The notes: generated by a model not told the origin, from the sequence alone. Positions 1 to 9,825 are shown, numbered from the stretch's first letter. The stretch: 64,000 nucleotides of DNA from Nitrincola alkalisediminis (GCF_009821115.1 NZ_VYTY01000003.1:62001-126000), one strand, 5' to 3'. Program-made: numbers and translations.

Positions 1-1
1 T

Positions 2-1999
2 ATTGATTTTAGTGCTTTTGAATCTCTGCGTGAGATGAAGCAAATGATCAATCGCGAAGTTCGTCGTAAAGGTCTCGAACAAAATGTTAAGTTGGGATCG
101 GGCGGTATTCGTGAAGTGGAATTTATTGCCCAAGCCTTTCAGTTGATACGAGGGGGGCGAGACCGTGATCTGCAGCAGCGCGAGCTTTTAAACATTTTGC
201 CCTTGTTGCCTGAGAAAATTGGTATGCCAATTGAGGCCGTTCAGGAGCTGGCACAGGCCTATTTATTCTTGCGAGATACTGAGCATGCTATCCAGGCAAT
301 CGCAGATAAGCAAACACAAGAGTTGCCGGATGACGCGCTGGGTCAAGCTCGAATTGCCTTTAGTATGGGCTTTTTAGACTGGAGGGCGTTCAGTGAGCAG
401 TTGTCTTTGCATCGACAGGCTGTTTCAAGGCATTTTGCTGACGTAATCGCCCCTGTTGTTGAAGAAAATGACGAGGAAGATAAAGCCGCAGAGCAATGGA
501 TGTGGGTCTTTGAAGGCGAAATCGAAGAGGCTCAAGCGCTGGAGTTTTTAACCGAAAAGGGCTTCCCAGAAGCGCAGGAAGCCCTCAAACGTTTAAGCGA
601 TTTGCGTAAATCGAGAACGATGCAGTTAACACAACAAGTGGCGCGCGAACGCTTATATACGATTCTTCCTGAGTTGCTGGAACGCATCGCCACTTGTGAC
701 AACTCAACACAAACACTTGAGCGTGTGCTCTTGCTGATCGAAGCGGTGCTACGACGCTCGGCCTACTTAGTGTTGTTGGCTGAGAATCCGGGGGCGTTAC
801 AACAGCTGGTGCGTTTATGTTCGGCAAGTGCATGGTTCTCCGTTCTCTTAGCAAAACAACCGGTCTTACTGGATGAACTGATTGATCCAAGAACCTTGTT
901 TACACCGCCTGATAAAGCGCGTTTGCAGGCGGAGTTAAATCAGCAACTCTTGCGCATTTCTGAGCAAGATACTGAGCAATTGATGGAGGCTCTACGTTAC
1001 TTTAAACATGCGCATGTGTTAAAAGTAGCTGCCTCCGATATCACAGGAGCGCTGCCTCTAATGAAAGTGAGTGATTACTTAACCTGGTTAGCAGAGGTGC
1101 TGCTGGCGGCAGTATTAGACAATGCTTGGCGGGGATTAGTCGAGAAACATGGCTATCCCATGACTGATGAAGGGCCTATGTTGCAGCCTCGCTTTATTGT
1201 ATTGGGGTATGGCAAATTGGGCGGTATTGAGTTGTCCTATGGTTCAGATTTGGACTTGGTCTTTATTCATGATTCGGATCCTAATTTATCCACCGATGGT
1301 GAAAAAAGCCTGTCCAATGCTGTCTTCTTTAACCGACTGGGGCAGCGAGTGATTCATCTATTGAACACCTTTACTCCTTCAGGACAGCTCTATGAAATTG
1401 ATATGCGCTTGAGACCCTCAGGTAACTCGGGTTTACTGGTTTCGAGTCTGAAAGCCTTTAGTGATTATCAGCATAAGGAAGCTTGGACCTGGGAGCACCA
1501 GGCATTAATTCGCGCGCGCGTGGTCACAGGGGATTCCGAATTGGCTGGGGCCTTTGAACAGGTTCGTGCAGATATTCTATCGAAGCCTAGAGATCGATCT
1601 CGGTTGCTTGAGGAGGTGGTGCATATGCGAGAAAAAATGCGCCAACACTTATCCTCGAAGGAGGTTAGTAATACGCTGAATGTCTTTGACCTTAAGCAAG
1701 ATAGAGGTGGGATTGTCGACATAGAGTTTCTGGTTCAGTTCTTGGTATTGGCGCATGCGAAGACCTTTGCCACGCTTTACACCTATACGGACAATATTCG
1801 TATTCTGGATGCACTTGAGGGTGTGCAGATTTTGACGGCAGAGCAGGCTGAGACCCTACGTGAGGCCTATAAAACCTTCCGGTCGGTTGGGCATCGTCAG
1901 AGCTTACAAGAGCAATCGAATACCGTTATTGCCGATGAGGAGTTGGGTAAATGGCGTGAATGCGTGGTGACGATTTGGGATGAAGTTATGACGAGTTGA
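2..1999 (+). CDS. glnE: Bifunctional glutamine synthetase adenylyltransferase/removase, 5' end missing
   Basis: GlnE adds AMP to glutamine synthetase and removes it, under control of PII proteins, so tuning nitrogen assimilation. The frame is open from base 2, upstream of the first internal Met, so the gene enters from outside the window; about 665 residues are present of a family length of roughly 950. The end of the N-terminal deadenylylation domain is visible at the start (KLGSGGIREVEF, near bases 90-125). The C-terminal adenylyltransferase domain carries the nucleotidyltransferase motif GYGKLGG...GSDLDLV at about 1203-1261. It converges on ilvE, the same neighbour as in Pseudomonas. Identity is secure. 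Confidence 0.96.
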   Translation: MDFSAFESLREMKQMINREVRRKGLEQNVKLGSGGIREVEFIAQAFQLIRGGRDRDLQQRELLNILPLLPEKIGMPIEAVQELAQAYLFLRDTEHAIQAIADKQTQELPDDALGQARIAFSMGFLDWRAFSEQLSLHRQAVSRHFADVIAPVVEENDEEDKAAEQWMWVFEGEIEEAQALEFLTEKGFPEAQEALKRLSDLRKSRTMQLTQQVARERLYTILPELLERIATCDNSTQTLERVLLLIEAVLRRSAYLVLLAENPGALQQLVRLCSASAWFSVLLAKQPVLLDELIDPRTLFTPPDKARLQAELNQQLLRISEQDTEQLMEALRYFKHAHVLKVAASDITGALPLMKVSDYLTWLAEVLLAAVLDNAWRGLVEKHGYPMTDEGPMLQPRFIVLGYGKLGGIELSYGSDLDLVFIHDSDPNLSTDGEKSLSNAVFFNRLGQRVIHLLNTFTPSGQLYEIDMRLRPSGNSGLLVSSLKAFSDYQHKEAWTWEHQALIRARVVTGDSELAGAFEQVRADILSKPRDRSRLLEEVVHMREKMRQHLSSKEVSNTLNVFDLKQDRGGIVDIEFLVQFLVLAHAKTFATLYTYTDNIRILDALEGVQILTAEQAETLREAYKTFRSVGHRQSLQEQSNTVIADEELGKWRECVVTIWDEVMTS

Positions 2000-2015
2000 C
2001 GTTGGTGAGGGCATG

Positions 2016-2047
2016 GATTTCGCGCAAGGACATCCCTGCGCGAAATC
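2016..2047. terminator. Hairpin between convergent glnE and ilvE
   Basis: An 11-bp perfect stem (GATTTCGCGCA / TGCGCGAAATC) closes a 10-nt loop in the 73-bp gap between two convergent genes. There is no clear U-tract on either strand, so it may act as a weak bidirectional terminator or as protection of 3' ends. The structure is visible; its function is inferred. Confidence 0.5.
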
Positions 2048-2072
2048 ATGTTAACAGGCTGTGCTTAAGCCT

Positions 2073-3071
2073 TTAGATGCGTGTTAGCCAGCCATGTGTA
2101 TCCGCACGCTTGCCCCACTGGATATCATTCAGTGCTGTACGCAGTTTGAGTGTGGTTTCACCGATACCACCTGTGCCCACTGCATATTCTTGACCTTTGT
2201 AAATCAAGGTGCCAACGGGTGCAAGCACTGCAGCGGTACCCGAGAGCGCCGCTTCACAACCGGGTTTTGCCGCTCGTTCAAGAAGCTCGTCCACCGTCAG
2301 TTGACGCTCGGATACCTGCATGCCCATATCTTTTGCAAGCGTTAAGATTGAGTCACGGGTAACGCCGTGTAAGAAACTTTCATCCAAGGCTTTGGTGATG
2401 ATTTCATTACCATCAATCAATAAAAAGTTAGCGGCGCCCGTTTCTTGTACATCACCGCCTGGGCAGAACAAGACTTGGTCTGCTTGAACTTCATTACGGG
2501 CTTTCATGATGGGTTGCAAAGCGCTGGCATAGTTACCGCCACTTTTAATCATGCCCATATGTGGCGCACAGCGCATGCCCTGATCTTCGAGTAATAAGCG
2601 TAACGATTTATCACCGCCTGCAAAATAGTCACCGACGGGGGACACTAGAACAAAAAAGCAGGACATGGTTGAAGGTACTGCGGCTTTGCCAATAGCGGGT
2701 TCAGTACCGAAGTGCGTTGGACGGATGTAAAGTGATCCCGGTGGCGCAGGGACTTCATCCGCAAAACGAGCGACTGTCTGAGTGATCATGCGAGCGACTT
2801 GCTCGGTATCTAAGTCAGGCAAGCCAAGCAGCTGACTGCTTTGATTTAAGCGAGCAATGTTACGATCCATGCGGAAAATATTGACGCTGCCATCTTCATG
2901 CTTAAAGGCTTTGAGCCCTTCAAAGCAGGTGCTGGAGTAATGCAACACATGCGCGCCAGGGTGCAATGTCAAACTGTCACTTGGGACCATTTCCACCGGA
3001 CTCCAGCTTGATCCGTCAAACCAGGAGATCGCCATTTCAGGCATAAAAACGGTACCAAATGCAGCTGCCAT
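2073..3071 (-). CDS. ilvE: Branched-chain amino acid aminotransferase (class IV PLP)
   Basis: IlvE carries out the last step of leucine, isoleucine and valine synthesis, moving an amino group from glutamate to the branched-chain 2-oxo acid. The 332-residue length and the PLP-lysine motif (K176 in MIKSGGNYAS) fit the longer type II branch of the family. Start choice: an upstream TTG at 3101 is open in frame, but the ATG at 3071 has an AGGA ribosome site 8 nt before it and gives the usual N-terminus MAAAFGTVF. It stands alone, convergent with glnE and divergent from the polysaccharide locus. Confidence 0.95.
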   Translation of the reverse strand: MAAAFGTVFMPEMAISWFDGSSWSPVEMVPSDSLTLHPGAHVLHYSSTCFEGLKAFKHEDGSVNIFRMDRNIARLNQSSQLLGLPDLDTEQVARMITQTVARFADEVPAPPGSLYIRPTHFGTEPAIGKAAVPSTMSCFFVLVSPVGDYFAGGDKSLRLLLEDQGMRCAPHMGMIKSGGNYASALQPIMKARNEVQADQVLFCPGGDVQETGAANFLLIDGNEIITKALDESFLHGVTRDSILTLAKDMGMQVSERQLTVDELLERAAKPGCEAALSGTAAVLAPVGTLIYKGQEYAVGTGGIGETTLKLRTALNDIQWGKRADTHGWLTRI

Positions 3072-3193
3072 CTTGTGTATCCTCACTATAGGGGTATTCA
3101 AAAAATTAAGTTGTCGGAGTGTGTGACAAGGTCATGATTGTAATCATCCCGGCAAGGAAAAGGAATTACCTCTTGAATCTCAAATTAAAAATA

Positions 3194-3212
3194 GATAATG
3201 ATTGTCTTAATA
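3194..3212. promoter_or_regulatory. Fur-box-like sequence in the ilvE / ELM1-family intergenic region
   Basis: The 268-bp divergent gap 3072-3339 holds no gene. Within it, GATAATGATTGTCTTAATA matches the classical 19-bp Fur consensus at 14 positions by eye, including the whole first 9 bases. A second short dyad, ATGATTGTAATCAT, lies near 3136-3149. Either could be an operator for ilvE or for the polysaccharide genes. The match is degenerate on the right half, so this is only a candidate. Confidence 0.25.
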
Positions 3213-3339
3213 AGGTGCGCATGATTGTTTTAAAAAGAAGGGGACGAAATCTGCGGGTCGAGCACTCGCCAGTGGAGTAACGTGCTAGTATGCGTCAATA
3301 AGGGGTTCAAAATGAGGATTTTAGTATGAAGGGGTTAGC

Positions 3340-4233
3340 GTGGCAGTAGTCCGTATTATTAATGATGGAAAGCCCGGACACGTTAACCAATCCATGGGCT
3401 TAGTGAAAGCCATGCAGCGGTTGAGACCCGATCTTCAGTACGAAGTGATATCACCTTTGTCATTTCGAGAGAGTCTGCAAGCTGGAGTATTCAAGTCATA
3501 TCGGCACGCTGATATACATCAAGAGCGCCCCTGTTTACTGATTGGGGCCGGCCATAAAACACATTTAACATTGTTGGCGCTTAAAGCCTATTTTAATGTT
3601 CCGGCACTTGTTTTAATGACCCCCTCATTGCCTTTGTCTTGGTTTGATCTTTGCCTTATTCCGGAACACGACTCCCCTCCGAACAAGCCCAATATCCTTG
3701 TTACGCAAGGAGCACTCAACCTGATGCAGCCCAATACCAAGTCCGCTGCCACCGGGATGCTGTTAATCGGTGGGCCTTCAAAGCAATATGCTTGGGATGA
3801 GCGCCAAGTGTTGACGCAAATTCAAACCATCGCCTCCAATGCACGTGTTGAATGGACCTTAACGAGCTCTAGACGAACCCCTCCTTCAACAGAGTTGGCG
3901 CTGAAAGCCTTGTTTGGGGATCGCTTCAAATCCTGTCACGAGGTTGCAACGGATTGGTTGCCGTCGTTACTCAGCACTACAGAGAGGTGTTGGGTAACAG
4001 AGGACAGTGTCTCCATGGTGTACGAGGCCTTGACGGCGGGTTGTGCCGTTGGAACGCTAAGTGTCCCTAAAAAAAGAGAAAACCGCTTAACGCTGGGGCT
4101 GCAAAAGTTGGAGGAGAAGGGGATAATAACGTCTTTTGAACAATGGTCGGGGGGCGACTTACCCTTACCGAGTGTACAGTTTAATGAAGCCGAGCGTTGT
4201 GCGAACATGATTTTATCAAGAGGATGGATATGA
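3340..4233 (+). CDS. ELM1/DUF1022 family protein, putative glycosyltransferase of the envelope polysaccharide locus
   Basis: This 297-residue protein belongs to the family named after plant ELM1. Its bacterial members have a GT-B-like layout and often sit in LPS or capsule loci; their reaction is not firmly established. Seen here: N-terminal [14 protein letters not shown] (residues 8-21), a central [12 protein letters not shown], and near residue 227 [12 protein letters not shown] followed by a Gly-rich turn, resembling the nucleotide-sugar pocket of GT-B enzymes. No signal peptide or membrane segment is seen. It starts with GTG after an AAGGGG ribosome site and ends in a 4-bp ATGA overlap with the dehydrogenase gene, so the two are co-translated. 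A role in sugar transfer is inferred from context. Confidence 0.75.
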   Translation: MAVVRIINDGKPGHVNQSMGLVKAMQRLRPDLQYEVISPLSFRESLQAGVFKSYRHADIHQERPCLLIGAGHKTHLTLLALKAYFNVPALVLMTPSLPLSWFDLCLIPEHDSPPNKPNILVTQGALNLMQPNTKSAATGMLLIGGPSKQYAWDERQVLTQIQTIASNARVEWTLTSSRRTPPSTELALKALFGDRFKSCHEVATDWLPSLLSTTERCWVTEDSVSMVYEALTAGCAVGTLSVPKKRENRLTLGLQKLEEKGIITSFEQWSGGDLPLPSVQFNEAERCANMILSRGWI

Positions 4234-5513
4234 GCCTAATGACACTTGATCAGGTAAAGCTTGGAATAATCGGCCTCGGCTATGTGGGTTTGCCCTTGGC
4301 CGTTGAATTTGGAAAATACCGTCAGGTGGTGGGCTTTGATATCAATCAGCATCGTATCAACGAACTGAATCAAGGCGAAGACAGTACCTTAGAAGTCAGT
4401 GCGCAAGAGTTAAAGGCGGCAACTCAGTTGACGTTTACAGCCACCGTCTCGGATTTAAAGGCCTGTAATACCTATATCGTGACGGTTCCGACCCCCATTA
4501 ACGGTCAAAAACAGCCGGATCTAACGCCTTTGATCAGTGCCTCAAAAACACTGGGCCAGGTGGTTAAGCCGGGTGACATCGTGATTTATGAATCCACGGT
4601 CTATCCGGGCGCGACGGAAGAAGACTGCATACCTTATATCGAGCAGGTATCGGGATTGGTCTATAACCGTGACTTTTTTGCTGGATACAGTCCTGAGCGT
4701 ATTAATCCGGGTGATAAAGTCCACCGTGTGACGACCATCAAAAAGGTTACATCAGGCTCTACGCCCGAAGTGGCTGACTTGGTGGATGCGCTCTACCGCG
4801 AAATTATTGTGGCTGGAACACATAAAGCCAGCAGCATTCGTATAGCTGAAGCCGCCAAAGTCATCGAAAACACTCAGCGTGATCTGAATATTGCCCTCGT
4901 TAATGAACTCGCCATCATCTTTAACAAACTGGGTATCGACACCCTCGAAGTGTTGGAAGCGGCGGGCACCAAGTGGAATTTCATGCCATTTCGTCCAGGA
5001 TTGGTTGGTGGACATTGCATCGGCATAGACCCCTATTATCTGACCTATAAAGCACAAGCGGCGGGGTATATTCCCGATGTGATTCTGGCTGGACGTCGGA
5101 TTAACAGCAATATGGGCGCTTATGTTGCGGATGAGCTTGTCAAAGGAATGCTAAGGAAGCGCATTCATGTGGCGGGCAGTCGTATCTTGATTATGGGACT
5201 GACGTTTAAAGAAAACTGCCCTGACTTGCGCAACACTCGAATCACGGATATTGAAATGACCCTGCGGGGGTATGGAGCGAATATCGATATTTACGATCCT
5301 TGGGCAGCGGTTGAGGAGTCCGAGGCAGAATACGGTATTAGGCCCATTCAAGAGCCCGAAGCGGGTCAATATGATGCGATTTTAATTGCGGTGGGGCATC
5401 AGGTGTTTCGAGAGCTGGGTGCGAGCAAAATTCGTTCGTGGGGTAAACCAGAGCATCTACTCTATGACTTGAAATATATTCTGGCGGCAGATGAAGTCGA
5501 TATGCGGTTGTAA
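4230..5513 (+). CDS. Nucleotide-sugar dehydrogenase (UDP-HexNAc 6-dehydrogenase, TviB/WbpO type)
   Basis: Enzymes of this family oxidise C6 of a UDP-hexose or UDP-N-acetylhexosamine to the uronic acid using two NAD+. A Rossmann GLGYVG motif lies at residues 15-20. The catalytic cysteine is C263 in [16 protein letters not shown], the form typical of TviB/WbpO/WbpA enzymes acting on UDP-GlcNAc or UDP-GalNAc; length (427 aa) also fits them. The start is the ATG overlapping the previous stop, with AAGAGG placed before it; upstream in-frame starts lie inside the preceding gene. It probably supplies a HexNAc uronic acid to the glycosyltransferases that follow. The exact substrate cannot be read from the sequence. 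Confidence 0.88.
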   Translation: MSLMTLDQVKLGIIGLGYVGLPLAVEFGKYRQVVGFDINQHRINELNQGEDSTLEVSAQELKAATQLTFTATVSDLKACNTYIVTVPTPINGQKQPDLTPLISASKTLGQVVKPGDIVIYESTVYPGATEEDCIPYIEQVSGLVYNRDFFAGYSPERINPGDKVHRVTTIKKVTSGSTPEVADLVDALYREIIVAGTHKASSIRIAEAAKVIENTQRDLNIALVNELAIIFNKLGIDTLEVLEAAGTKWNFMPFRPGLVGGHCIGIDPYYLTYKAQAAGYIPDVILAGRRINSNMGAYVADELVKGMLRKRIHVAGSRILIMGLTFKENCPDLRNTRITDIEMTLRGYGANIDIYDPWAAVEESEAEYGIRPIQEPEAGQYDAILIAVGHQVFRELGASKIRSWGKPEHLLYDLKYILAADEVDMRL

Positions 5514-5515
5514 AA

Positions 5516-6640
5516 ATGAAAGTTGTCCAGATATTGCCAGATCTCCATGGCGGCGGTGTTGAGCGGGGAACGCTGGAAATTGCAGCAGGATTGGTGCAGG
5601 CAGGGCATGAGTCCATTGTTATCTCTGCGGGTGGCCGTATGGTCCCACAATTGGAGGCTGAAGGCAGCCGTCATGTGATGTGGGAGCTTGGGCGTAAGTC
5701 TCTTCTGACGTTGCGCCACGTATTTGCATTGCGGAAATGGTTACTGGCTGAGCGCCCCGATATTCTGCATTTACGTTCCAGACTGCCTGCTTGGGTGGCA
5801 TGGTTGGCGTGGAAGTCCTTACCTATCTCATCACGACCTAAACTCGTGACCACTGTGCATGGTCTTTATTCTGTGTCAGGCTACAGTGGCATCATGTGTA
5901 AAGGTGAGCGTGTGATAGCAGTCTCTAACACGGTTCGAGACTATATTCGTCAGAATTACCCAACAACGGACATGTCCAAAGTGCGACTGGTGTATCGAGG
6001 CATCGATCCTGCCGAGTTTCCGGCGGGCTATCAGGCATCTGAGCAGTGGCGAGAAGAATGGCAAAAGGCCTATCCACAACTCATTGGCAAAAAAGTACTG
6101 ACCCTTCCAGGACGCTTAACGCGTTTAAAAGGGCATCATGACTTTATCCAACTCATTAAGCATCTTTCTGAATCAGGCGTTCCGGTCTGCGGCTTAATTG
6201 TCGGAGGGGAAGACCCTAAACGTCAGTCATACGCCACCGAGCTTTATCAGCGGGTCAAAGAGGAAGGGTTCTCGGACAAAATCTTGTTCACGGGGAATCG
6301 TTCCGATATCCGAGACATTTATGCGGTTTCGGATGCGGTTTTGTCCTTGTCCACTAAGCCTGAATCCTTTGGACGAACCGTTATCGAAGCGCTAAGTGTC
6401 GGCACCCCTGTTGTGGGATATGATCATGGTGGCGTGGGTGAAATGTTGTCTGTTTATTTCCCCGAGGGTTTGTGTCCTATGTCCGATCCTAATGCGCTGA
6501 ACGAAAGGGTCGTTCAGGTGTTATCCTGTCAGCTGAACTTGGATAAACCCTTGCCATTAAAAGCAGACATGGTGGCGCAGACCTTGGCAGTCTATGACGA
6601 GCTATTAATGCTAAGTGATGCGAAGGCCAATGCTCATTAG
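5516..6640 (+). CDS. Glycosyltransferase family 4
   Basis: A 374-residue GT-B fold retaining glycosyltransferase. The N-terminal acceptor domain opens with the usual beta-strand plus glycine loop (QILPDLHGGGVERGTLE). The donor domain shows a sugar-nucleotide region near residues 190-235 (LTLPGRLTRLKGH, LIVGGE) and the EX7E-like motif KPESFGRTVIEAL near 281-293, followed by GTPVVGYDHGGVGE. No membrane segment is evident, so it acts at the inner face of the inner membrane. The start lies 2 bp after the dehydrogenase stop, so it is in the same operon. Donor and acceptor are unknown. Confidence 0.9.
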   Translation: MKVVQILPDLHGGGVERGTLEIAAGLVQAGHESIVISAGGRMVPQLEAEGSRHVMWELGRKSLLTLRHVFALRKWLLAERPDILHLRSRLPAWVAWLAWKSLPISSRPKLVTTVHGLYSVSGYSGIMCKGERVIAVSNTVRDYIRQNYPTTDMSKVRLVYRGIDPAEFPAGYQASEQWREEWQKAYPQLIGKKVLTLPGRLTRLKGHHDFIQLIKHLSESGVPVCGLIVGGEDPKRQSYATELYQRVKEEGFSDKILFTGNRSDIRDIYAVSDAVLSLSTKPESFGRTVIEALSVGTPVVGYDHGGVGEMLSVYFPEGLCPMSDPNALNERVVQVLSCQLNLDKPLPLKADMVAQTLAVYDELLMLSDAKANAH

Positions 6641-6660
6641 AACAGGCGTTTACGGAGTGG

Positions 6661-7719
6661 GTGACAGTGGACTGTAAAGACCTAAGGATTGTTCATGCTC
6701 TTTGCTCAGATCGAAGAGGGGGACTGGAGCAGGCGTTTGTTAACTTGACTCACTGTCTGCTGGCACTGGACGCCAATGTCAGTATATGGCTGCCCGATAA
6801 GGCTTCGTATGCGGATGGCTTGTCCATATCAACGCAACGTGTCAGGTTTGAGCCTCGTGGCTATTATGATGCTCTGTCTATTCTCAAGGCCCGCTCATGG
6901 CTTAAAGCGCATCGCCCGGATCTTATTATTACCCATAACTCAAGGGCAACCACCGTGATGCGCTATGCACGGCTTGGCTTAGGGATTCCACAGCTCGCTT
7001 TTTCGCACAGTTATAAACATAAACGCATGAAAGGCGCGACTCAGACGGTTATGCTGACTGAGCATATGAAGACGCATTTTGGTGCTAAAGGTTATGACCC
7101 CTCTCGGCTTGTTGTGATGCCGAATATGTTGATGTCAATTCCTGATCGACATTTTCAAACTGCTCCAGTCCAAAAAACTGATATTTGCTTGGGGTTTGTT
7201 GGGCGCTTTGATCCTGAGAAAGGCATTGCGGATTTGATCCAGGCGATGCATCAGTTGCAGCAGAAAAGCCCTGTATCTCTGACGCTGAAATTAGCTGGGG
7301 CAGGTGCCTTGGAGTCAGATCTTAACGCACAGACTCAGCGGCTAGGCTTGGAAAAACAGGTCGTTTTTAGTGGCTGGGTAAGTGACTTGGACGAATGGAT
7401 GCGTGATGTTGACTTGCTGGTTGTCCCTTCCTTAAATGAAACTTTTGGTATCGCCATCTTAGAAGGTTTTTGCCATGGCAAACCCGTGGTTTCGACACAA
7501 GTGCCAGGCCCTCAGTCATTGATTGAGGCCGGTGTGAATGGCTGGCTCGCTGAACCCGGCAACCCCGATGACCTTGCGCGAGTCCTTGATCTGGCTATTC
7601 GTCAGCAAGACCAATGGCCACAAATCGCATCATGCGCCTACGATAAAGCAAAGGCGCATCATTATCAGCAGATGCTGCCTCGAATTGCAAAGATCGTTCG
7701 GGGAGTGATTGATCGTTAA
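6661..7719 (+). CDS. Glycosyltransferase family 4
   Basis: A second GT4 enzyme of 352 residues, 20 bp after the previous gene. It opens with IVHALCSDRRGGLEQAFVNL, has the donor-domain start LGFVGRFDPEKGIADLI near residue 180, and the motif NETFGIAILEGFCHGKPVV near 259-277. The start is GTG with GGAG just upstream; a second GTG two codons on is possible. It is the last gene of the first rightward run. It is probably a core or O-chain transferase; the linkage cannot be predicted. Confidence 0.88.
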   Translation: MTVDCKDLRIVHALCSDRRGGLEQAFVNLTHCLLALDANVSIWLPDKASYADGLSISTQRVRFEPRGYYDALSILKARSWLKAHRPDLIITHNSRATTVMRYARLGLGIPQLAFSHSYKHKRMKGATQTVMLTEHMKTHFGAKGYDPSRLVVMPNMLMSIPDRHFQTAPVQKTDICLGFVGRFDPEKGIADLIQAMHQLQQKSPVSLTLKLAGAGALESDLNAQTQRLGLEKQVVFSGWVSDLDEWMRDVDLLVVPSLNETFGIAILEGFCHGKPVVSTQVPGPQSLIEAGVNGWLAEPGNPDDLARVLDLAIRQQDQWPQIASCAYDKAKAHHYQQMLPRIAKIVRGVIDR

Positions 7720-7874
7720 TCTGTGTTATCGCATGCTAATATGCATCAGCGTGCTACTATTGAGTAACTGATTTCCAATTTTCATGGCTTCATTTAGTGA
7801 TGAGGTTAAGAGATAGGGGAATTCCAGAGGATTTTAAATTCTTGTGAAAATATGAATACATACAAAATATAACT

Positions 7875-8801
7875 ATGAATAAAAAACGCAAGAAAATACA
7901 GATCGAGACAATCGATGGTGGCAATAATCGCTTGCTAAAGCCAGCGGGTAGGGTGCTGGCAAACATCCTTCGGGAAAAAGAAACCGCATTTCATGCGGCT
8001 TGGGCGCATTATCAAGCGTCAAAGGATGATCCCGAGGCATTGCACACGATGCGTGTCGATCTGCGTCGACTACGGGTGTGGATAAAGCTGACGCGCGGTG
8101 AAGTCAAAACCAATACCTCTACTTGTAAACAACTTCAAGCCTTGGCTAAGGCAAGCAATCCCGTGCGTGATCACGAAGTCATGCTGGATTGGTTGTCCTT
8201 GGCACAAAAACAGATAGGTGAGATGCCCGCCCTCTATAATCTGCTTGAGTATGGTAAGCAGGCGTACCAGTTGTCCTATGAGTTGAGTTTTTCAACAAAG
8301 CAAAGGCTAAAACCTCGGGCCAAACAAAAAGAGACTGTTAACTTAGGGCAATGGCTGGATAAAACGATTGAGCAGCGTATCGAGTCGATTGACCAACATT
8401 TGCATGCAGGGATGGAAGACGCGCACCTTGCGCGCATCGAGATTAAATATCTGCGTTATTTGCTTGAACCCTTTACGGGTATCATTAATAAATCGGAAGC
8501 ACTCGTTGCTTGGTGCAAAGAGGTTCAAGAGTTGCTGGGGAATTTCCACGATATGCAGGTATTCCGCAGCCACCTGCCGGAATTTGCTCACTGGGTTATT
8601 GATCGTGAGCTGGCTGAGGTCACCTTATTAACGGGCAAACAATCCAAAGCCATCACTAAGGTCTTCGCCAATGCTCGTGAACCCGTGATCGCCCTGTCAG
8701 GCTGGCAAGACCAAAAGCTGCGTCGTCAATGGCATCATTGGTTGGCTGAGCGGGATCGCTATTTAAATAGGTTGCAGGCGCTTCGGAACATGAAAGTCTA
8801 G
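7875..8801 (+). CDS. CHAD domain protein
   Basis: CHAD is an all-helical domain rich in conserved histidines and basic residues that binds polyphosphate. Diagnostic segments are LHTMRVDLRRLRVWIKL (residues 56-72), a central AKASNPVRDHEVMLDWL, and IEIKYLRYLLEPF. The rest is charged and helical, with no signal peptide or membrane span; 308 residues is a full-length single CHAD unit with no attached CYTH domain. It is separated by 155 bp of AT-rich DNA from the glycosyltransferases, so it may have its own promoter; no strong ribosome site is seen. Its presence among LPS genes is unusual. Family call is strong, cellular role unknown. Confidence 0.85.
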   Translation: MNKKRKKIQIETIDGGNNRLLKPAGRVLANILREKETAFHAAWAHYQASKDDPEALHTMRVDLRRLRVWIKLTRGEVKTNTSTCKQLQALAKASNPVRDHEVMLDWLSLAQKQIGEMPALYNLLEYGKQAYQLSYELSFSTKQRLKPRAKQKETVNLGQWLDKTIEQRIESIDQHLHAGMEDAHLARIEIKYLRYLLEPFTGIINKSEALVAWCKEVQELLGNFHDMQVFRSHLPEFAHWVIDRELAEVTLLTGKQSKAITKVFANAREPVIALSGWQDQKLRRQWHHWLAERDRYLNRLQALRNMKV

Positions 8802-8859
8802 TCGCCAAATATTGGCCAGGTTTGGAACAGTCCTTAAAAAAAGATGCACTCAAGCAGAG

Positions 8860-9825
8860 CTAGACCTTCCACTTCTCATACCGTTGAAAGATGTTGATCG
8901 CTTTCAAAAACTCACCCCTTAGAACATTAGAGATGATCCAGCGCTTAATCCAGGTGAGGTGTTTTAACGAAATATGGGCTTGCTGCGTCCAGCAATCGCG
9001 AAAGTGAGCAAGGTCGTCTAGATTTTGTCGGCGCAGCAATACGGATAATGCGGGGTAAAACTGATAGCGAGCGGTATAATTTTTCAGCCTTAGGGTTGCT
9101 GATTGATGGGCTTGGGTCTTTTCAAGAGTTGTGAACAATTGATTGGATGCTTCAAAAATCGAGGCCACCTTGGCTTGCGTCAAACTCCCCGTTAATGAAG
9201 CGTCATGTTGGCGATAGAAATAGAGTTTGTCACGAATATAAATAATTTTTCCAGCCTTTAGAGCCAGAAGGCTGGTGCAGTAATAATCTTCAGCAAAGCT
9301 TAATTCAGGAAACTGAAAATCATCGAAAACGCTACGCCGATAGAGTTTTCCACAGCTGACAATACTAATCTTTTTTGAAAGAATGCCTTTCGCCCCTTCA
9401 ATGGCCTTGGCTGGCGATGCTTTGACATCCGCATAAATCGACTGAATTGGGTGGTCCTTTGCAACGTAACTTAAACGATGACAAACCCAGTCAGCTTGAT
9501 GGGCCACGGCTAACTCATAGAGTCTATTGAGCGTATCCGAGTGCAGAAAGTCGTCGCTGTCCATAAAATACACATATTCGCCCTGTGCAACGCCTAAGCC
9601 TGATTGCCGAGCGATGGCCGGTCCTGCGTTGGCTTGCGTCAGAATGCGCAGCCTTGGCTCTTTTGTCTTTATCGCATTTAACTGCGCAAGCGAGTCATCG
9701 GTTGATCCATCATCAACACAAACAATTTCAAAATCCTGCCAGGTTTGCTCCATTAAACTGAAGAGTGTTTCTTCAATATAGGGGGCAGCATTAAACACAG
9801 GGATGATGACGGAAATGGCAGTCAA
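8860..9825 (-). CDS. Glycosyltransferase family 2
   Basis: A GT-A fold inverting transferase of 321 residues. The nucleotide-binding start SVIIPVFNAAPYIEETL (residues 5-21), VCVDDGSTDDSL, and the metal-binding acidic cluster YFMDSDDFLHSDT near residues 89-101 are all present. The C-terminal half is longer and more basic than the minimal domain, as in LPS and capsule transferases. It reads opposite to the flanking GT4 genes, 35 bp downstream of the next leftward gene, so the two GT2 genes form a leftward pair. Donor and acceptor are unknown. Confidence 0.9.
   Translation of the reverse strand: MTAISVIIPVFNAAPYIEETLFSLMEQTWQDFEIVCVDDGSTDDSLAQLNAIKTKEPRLRILTQANAGPAIARQSGLGVAQGEYVYFMDSDDFLHSDTLNRLYELAVAHQADWVCHRLSYVAKDHPIQSIYADVKASPAKAIEGAKGILSKKISIVSCGKLYRRSVFDDFQFPELSFAEDYYCTSLLALKAGKIIYIRDKLYFYRQHDASLTGSLTQAKVASIFEASNQLFTTLEKTQAHQSATLRLKNYTARYQFYPALSVLLRRQNLDDLAHFRDCWTQQAHISLKHLTWIKRWIISNVLRGEFLKAINIFQRYEKWKV

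Noticed and set aside
3072-3101. Longer IlvE starting at TTG 3101
   Set aside because: The ATG at 3071 has a good AGGA site and the usual family N-terminus.
7720-7874. PHO box before the CHAD gene, which would fit polyphosphate control
   Set aside because: The TTTCATGGCTTCAT stretch does not match the two-repeat PHO consensus.
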